Of a stretch of DNA of 64,000 bases, positions 58,707 to 64,000 are shown one piece after another. The position numbers and the translations under genes were made by a program. Below the pieces are notes generated by a model that saw only the letters and a program-made list of their open reading frames with translations, was not told the DNA's origin and did no database searches. This DNA comes from Panax quinquefolius (lineage: Eukaryota > Streptophyta > Magnoliopsida > Apiales > Araliaceae): assembly GCA_020205615.1 (NCBI GenBank), contig CM035173.1, positions 52,146,922-52,210,921 on the forward strand. Direction: 5' to 3'. The first letter of the stretch is position 1, and the number at the start of each line of letters is the position of its first letter.

Positions 58707-61106
58707 GCCCCTAAAATAGGTATACATCACCTATTCTGAGTCGCCAAATACATGGTACAGAATACAAATACAATCTTAAATATACAACATGAGCTGTGAG
58801 TTTTAATACAAATATTGTCTTCTAGACAGTATTCAAACTCAAAATAAGTCCTCAATACATTTATTAACACACTATTTCATAGAATAATGAGGACTACTAA
58901 TGCTATCATCTGGACCATCACTCCATTCCCCGACTAGTCCCTGCTACGTTCTCATTTCCTGAAGAGAACAATGAAAGAAAAAGGGTGAGCTTAACTAGCC
59001 CAGTAAGAAATATTATGACTAAGATAATGCAGAATAAATTATCGTTAGCCTTCAATAGTGTTAAACTGATACAATATAACAAACATCAAGTTTAACTGCA
59101 GCGAAATAAGCAATCCATTAGAAGAGTCAAGTAGAGAATAAAATCTACTATCTTCTATGATTTAAAAGGTTTTTAATCACTTTTATTGTTGAGACTCAGC
59201 TTAATACATAAACCACATCATCCCTGCACTACGACCAAGGATATTCATTAGCATCACAACCACAAATTATCCATGCACTACGGGCCAAGGATATTTATGT
59301 ATTTATCAATGGTCATGATTATGCCAACAACTGTCCATCAATGCATTACGGGCCAATGAGGACTTTTACCACTTCATTTGTAATATTATGGTCATGATTA
59401 TACCAAATAATCCCTGGTCATAATCATACCAAGTCCGTCTATGCACTACATGCCACAGATGACTTTCAATATAATATAAACATGAGAATGATGACAATAA
59501 TATAAGAATTCAATAAAACAAGTTCAAGAATTAATTTATCCAGGAACCAATAACGTCCAAATTGTCAACATGATACTGCTTTATGGAGTAAAATTCAAGA
59601 ATGCTCAGAAGAATATTTCCATGAAAAGATACTGGATGAAGCACAAATATCAAAGATATTCCACTAATTTCATGGAGTATAAAAGCCAAAACTTTAATCA
59701 ACTGAGTATAATAAAGAATGGAATAACAAAAGAAATCACCAGGCATGCGATAGACCGCGTATAGGGTAGTCCGCGTATACAGGTTATTCCAACAGAATAA
59801 TAAAGAATGGAATAGCAGAAGTTCTCTTCATGAATACGAAAGAAATAATACCCCTTACCTTAAGACAAACTGGATATAGGAGTAGTGAAGTAGCAGAATA
59901 CTTTTCTTCTTTCTTTCTATAGTTTCTCTCTCTAGAGTTTCAGTGAATTCGTAAGAAATAATGAAGGAATGAGCTTCTATTTATAGGAGAATGGGTGAAT
60001 AGTAACTAATTCATGAGCGGTCCAGTTGATCTTCTTTTAAGCATGACTATCCATATTAATTTACTATGTAGTATTAATAAAACAAAATCTTTTAAATAAA
60101 ATATAATATATTTTATTTATAGTCTAATAAAATGAATAACTTTATAAAAGTATTACATTTTTATATAAAAGATTTTACTATACAAACACTATGCAGCCTT
60201 ATACAAATATTTATGCGTAATAGAATATTATATATTCTATTTATAGTCTAATAAAACGAATAACTTTATAAAAGTATTCTATTTTATATAAAAAGATTTT
60301 ACTATGCAAACACTACGCGGGCCTTATGCAAACACTATACATAATAGAATATTATATATTCTATTTATAGTCTAATAAAACGAGTAACTTTATAAAAGTA
60401 TTCTGTTTTATATAAAAAGTTTTCTGTTTTATTACAATTATAATAATAATAAAACAAAACTTATCACCTTTATTATAATTCACAATATTAATCGATCAGG
60501 TTGTTCCCAGAAAAGAGGGGGCTTTCCAATAAGGATTTCTCCCTATTGGCACGCAATTACGTGACCAAACCTCTCCTTGGCAGAACTTCTAGACATCGTT
60601 AATATTACAAATAATAATATTAATAACTTTGTTATCTCAATAATATATAAAATATCGACAATAATTGAATCAAATAACGTGAGATACTATGCAATAATTA
60701 CTATAGCAATAATTGAACAAAACTGAGTGACTTCTCACGTAAGCATCAATAATCAAAAACCGTGTACTCTTGCACGACCCAGCGTATTCATTGTACTTTT
60801 AACACCGGGTGTTTCAACAGTTAACGGTAAAACTTCCGCCGTTATTTTCATAAAATATTTTTGTCATTTTTTCAATCCGACAATAATTCCATTGTGGGGT
60901 CCACCAATGATTGTGTCATCGTATGGATATTCCCCGACAAAAATAATATTCCTCGACCAATCGAATATAATATAACAATTTGCATACTTTGCAAAATTTA
61001 TAAATACTACCCACAACTATAACATTATCTCAAATCCACACCATAATATTAAAAAAAATTATTTCGAGAAAATTAAATCTTTATTCGTAAAATTTGGAAT
61101 TTTACA
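58707..61106 (-). repeat. Element F 3' LTR (main part)
   Basis: From GCCCCTAAAATAGG to GGAATTTTACA, about 2.4 kb with the 6 bp at 55895-55900. TATAAATA at 59978-59985 (minus). It has only one ~62-bp unit where E has about six. 60100-60420 has three copies of a ~95-bp unit (TATTCTATTTATAGTCTAAT ... AAAGTATT), absent from the other LTRs. Confidence 0.88.
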
Positions 61107-61830
61107 ATCTCCCCTCCTTATGAAATTTCGCCCTCAAAATTTACGTACGTACCTGGTATGCCGAACAAATGAGGACACTTCGTCAGATTCTAACTCTTGA
61201 GGTATAACCTTTGAGTGTTGAATACGATCCTTCTTATCCAAGATTTTAACACGTATCTCCTCATACGTTAAATCTTCTGCTATCTCGTCTAGTTTTAATT
61301 CAATAATGTGGTTCGGGTCGTCCACATATTTACGTAACATCGATACATGAAAAACGTTATGAACACGCGACATACTTGGCGGTAAAGTGAGTCTATAGGC
61401 CACAGGTCCTACTTGATCAAGAATTTCAAATGGGCCAATTAAATTGAGGGTTGAGATTTCATCTCTTCATCGATTCTTGCTTCTAGAATAACGCCCACTT
61501 GAACCTTCTTCTTCACATTCACCAGCTCTGAGTATGTAGCTTGAGCGGCTTTAACTTTATCGATTAAAGTCGATTTTACTCGTATATTCGCTATCTTTAC
61601 ATGGGTCTCTAGAGTCTTTAACTCTATCTTCATCATTTGTAAGTTATACGAAATGGGTTTTTGTGTTAACAACATCGCACTTGTAAACGCATACGATCTT
61701 CTACTCAACGCGTCAGCTTCCACATTCGCTCTTCTATAATGATATTGAATGGTGTAGTCGTAATCTTCAACAGCTCAAGCCAATGTCTTTGGCGCATTAT
61801 ACGTTTGTTTTGGTTGAATAAATATTTAAG
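61107..61830 (-). pseudogene. pol: Element F integrase tail and RNase H/integrase-N remnants
   Basis: 61403-61134 has [35 protein letters not shown]. It joins at about 61445-61465 directly to 61723-61439 (DALSRRSYAFTSAML, IRVKSTLIDKVKAAQ), skipping the integrase core. The joint is the same as in E. Confidence 0.8.
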
Positions 61831-63130
61831 GGTTTTAGAAATGGGTTTTATACTGGGGTCAATACAAAATTCGATTTCACGTTCTAGGGATAGGCTAAGA
61901 AATCTTCAAGAATATGTCAGGAAAATTATTAACAATAGAAATATCATTCAAAACTGTGACTCTCATCCAAGACTTGGATAGTACGTCAAATCGATACCTA
62001 TCAACTTGCCATCGTCATTCACGACGTCACCTACAGAAAGTCTGGCTTCGGTGCATTCCACACAAGGAAGTCACCAGATAAAGGCTCTAAGCTCTTTACT
62101 TATGGCTTGATATAACAATGATTGACTTTAGTGGTTTGATTGCTTGAATTCGCATAATAGGTTGGTTAGGAATATGAAAGCTAACAACCTTACGAAAATA
62201 ATCAATTTTGGCATGATGAGTAGTTAACCAATCGATTCCTAAAATCACATCAAGGGAAAGTATTTTCAAAGAGATAAGATCGACAGGTAACGTGAAAGTG
62301 TCAATTTGTATCAATAAGATTTATAAACAGTGGAGGTAATGAAGGTTTCAACTAACGAAGTTTCAATCGATAAGTCAAAGTCTAATCTCTCCGGAGTCAA
62401 ATTTAAACGTTGAGCGCAAGCAAGAGAGATAAAATAATGGGTAGAACCGGTATCTAATAAGGCATAGACTTCGCAAGAGTTTATAATTAACTTACCCGTA
62501 ATAACTTCGTTCGAGTTCCTCGATAAACGCTCTCACTTAAAGTACCGGCTTTGACTTGTTTGAGCCATCCTTTGGCATCACTATTCCAGCTGGACTTGAC
62601 TTCACTACATGACAAAATCGAGCTAGGTGACCTTCTCTTCCGTAATTAAAACATGCTTTGGATTGCTGCGTACAGTTTGGGCGGATGTGTCCCTCCTGTC
62701 CATATTTGAAACATACGACCGGTGGTCGTTCTTCTTCCTTTGAAACGGGTGCTGATGCTTTTGTCTTTCCATCATTATTGAACCTTCTCTTTTTGAAATT
62801 TCCACTTTATTATCTTGGCCATGGTTACCAAAGTGGTTACCATTCTTCGCATGATAATTTCCCCACGATGGTTATCATTGTTAGATGGTTGTTGCCACTT
62901 AGCATGCGATTATTATCGTGTTGTTGGTCGTTGCCTTTTGGTTATGCTGACTCATTATCGCGCTCCAATAACTGAGCCCTATTCACAACATCTGAATATA
63001 AACAAAGTTTGTGAGAAATGAGGTATTAACGTATATCGGGTTTCAAATCTCTTAGAAACATTCGCGTCATTTGCTCTTCATTATCGACTAAATGGGATGC
63101 AAACCGGGATAACTCCGCAAATTTAACACT
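61831..63130 (-). pseudogene. gag: Element F RT-linker, protease, CCHC and Gag remnants
   Basis: 61831-61980 is the pre-RT linker and protease end; 61981-62095 is a segment with no match in A, C or E; 62314-62096 has the protease part [20 protein letters not shown]. The active-site region is at about 62420-62480, knuckles at 62620-62710, and 62940-63130 is Gag (LLERDNES, then RGLKP-type DNA). Gag ends abruptly at 63130, where the 5' leader begins. Confidence 0.75.
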
Positions 63131-63292
63131 GTGACAAAACAAGGGTTAATTGACATATCACATATTATCCCTATACTCTGACCGACCAATTAAATTCCAA
63201 ATAAATTTAGGTAGGTCATACTAGCGAAGGAATTCCCCCTCTCTCCCCTCCTAGTTCTTATCTCACATCTCAGCCAGGGATCATATCCCTAA

Positions 63293-63304
63293 GCTTTGAT
63301 ACCA
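63293..63304 (-). other. Primer binding site of element F
   Basis: TGGTATCAAAGC on the element strand, one change from the tRNA-iMet complement, two bases from the LTR. Confidence 0.85.
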
Positions 63305-63306
63305 AC

Positions 63307-64000
63307 TATGATGCCCCCAAAATAGGTATACATCACCTATTCTGAGTTGCCAAATACATGGTATAGAATACAAATACAATCTTAAGTATACAACATGAGC
63401 TGTGAGTTTTAATACAAATATTATCTTCTAGACAGTATTCAAACTCAAAATAAGTCCTCAATACATTTATTAACACACTATTTCATAGAATAGTGAGGAC
63501 TACTAATGCTATCATTTGGATCGTCACTCCGTTCCCCGACTAGTCCCTGCTACGTTCTCATTTCCTGAAGAGAACAATGAAAGTAAAAGGGTGAGCTCAA
63601 CTAGCCCAGTAAGAAATATTATGACTAAGATAATTCAGAATAAATTATCGTTAGCCTTCAACAGTGTTAAACTAATACAATATAACAAACATCAAGTTTA
63701 ACTGCAACGGAATAAGCAATCCATTAGAAGAGTTAAGTAGAGAATAAAATCTACTATCTTCTATGATTTAAAAGGTTTTTCATCACTTTTATTACTGCGA
63801 CTCAGCTTAATAAATAAACCACATCATCCCTGCACTACGGCCAAGGATATTCATTAGTATCACAACCACAAATTATCCATGCACTACGGGCCAAGGATAT
63901 TTGTGTATTCATCAATGGTTATGATCATGTCAACAACTGTCCATCAATGCACTACGGGCCAATGAGGACTTTTACCACATCATTTGTAACATTACGGTCA
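63307..64000 (-). repeat. Element F 5' LTR (partial)
   Basis: It starts TATGATGCCCCCAAAATAGG (TGTGACG with two transitions) and matches F's 3' LTR closely over 58707-59400. It continues past the window end. Confidence 0.88.

Larger units (their letters stand above)
55895..64000 (-). mobile_element. Element F: internally deleted Tekay/Del-like retrotransposon in element E gag
   Basis: 3' LTR = 55895-55900 plus 58707-61106, internal 61107-63306, 5' LTR from 63307 to beyond the window. The left end lies in E's gag after GCACAAAGCCTCTG, where A reads on (9200-9220). RT, most RNase H and the integrase core are missing, with the same joints as E; F also lacks most of gag. Confidence 0.85.

Overview
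This is plant nuclear DNA, AT-rich and almost entirely made of LTR retrotransposons. I find no convincing host gene, tRNA, rRNA or CRISPR. Two Ty3/gypsy lineages dominate. The first has long LTRs (about 2.4-3.1 kb), a tRNA-iMet-type primer site, two CCHC knuckles in Gag and a chromodomain-like integrase tail; this fits the chromovirus Tekay/Del group. The second is one large element with two RNase H domains, short LTRs (about 0.63 kb) and an extra antisense gene; this fits the Tat group. A further family (D-type, about 2.8-2.95 kb LTRs beginning TGTAACGA/TGTGACAA and ending GGTGTCACA) is a chromovirus-like relative. Every element with coding sequence reads on the minus strand; three LTRs read on plus.

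Layout. 1-15126: element A (Tekay-like), its 3' LTR cut by the window start. It has an opposite-strand solo LTR (3788-6380) between RNase H and integrase, and another solo LTR (10406-13225, perfect TSD ACAAT) inside its 5' LTR. 15127-22214: AT-rich spacer holding a Mutator-like DNA transposon (16546-18238, 103-bp TIRs, perfect 9-bp TSD), a perfect 21-bp hairpin, and diverged LTR-like fragments. 22215-42173: element B (Tat-like, perfect TSD ATATT), split by a Tekay-like element C (29933-39873) after Gag. 42174-43526: AT-rich spacer with a foldback. 43527-64000: a deep nest. An A-type LTR (G) is interrupted by element D. D's integrase is interrupted by two head-to-head A-type LTRs. The second of these is interrupted by element E, E's gag by element F, and the outer 6 bp of F's 3' LTR by a D-type solo LTR (TSD GTGAC).

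Function. Intact members would encode Gag, protease, RT, RNase H and integrase for copy-and-paste transposition, but every copy here is broken by stops, frameshifts, short tandem duplications, deletions or nested insertions. The most interesting points are: the antisense, intron-containing gene with its own TATA box in element B; elements E and F, which share the same internal deletions and so look like a mobilised non-autonomous lineage; and an array of short stem-loops in the transcribed LTR leader whose stems show compensatory changes between copies.
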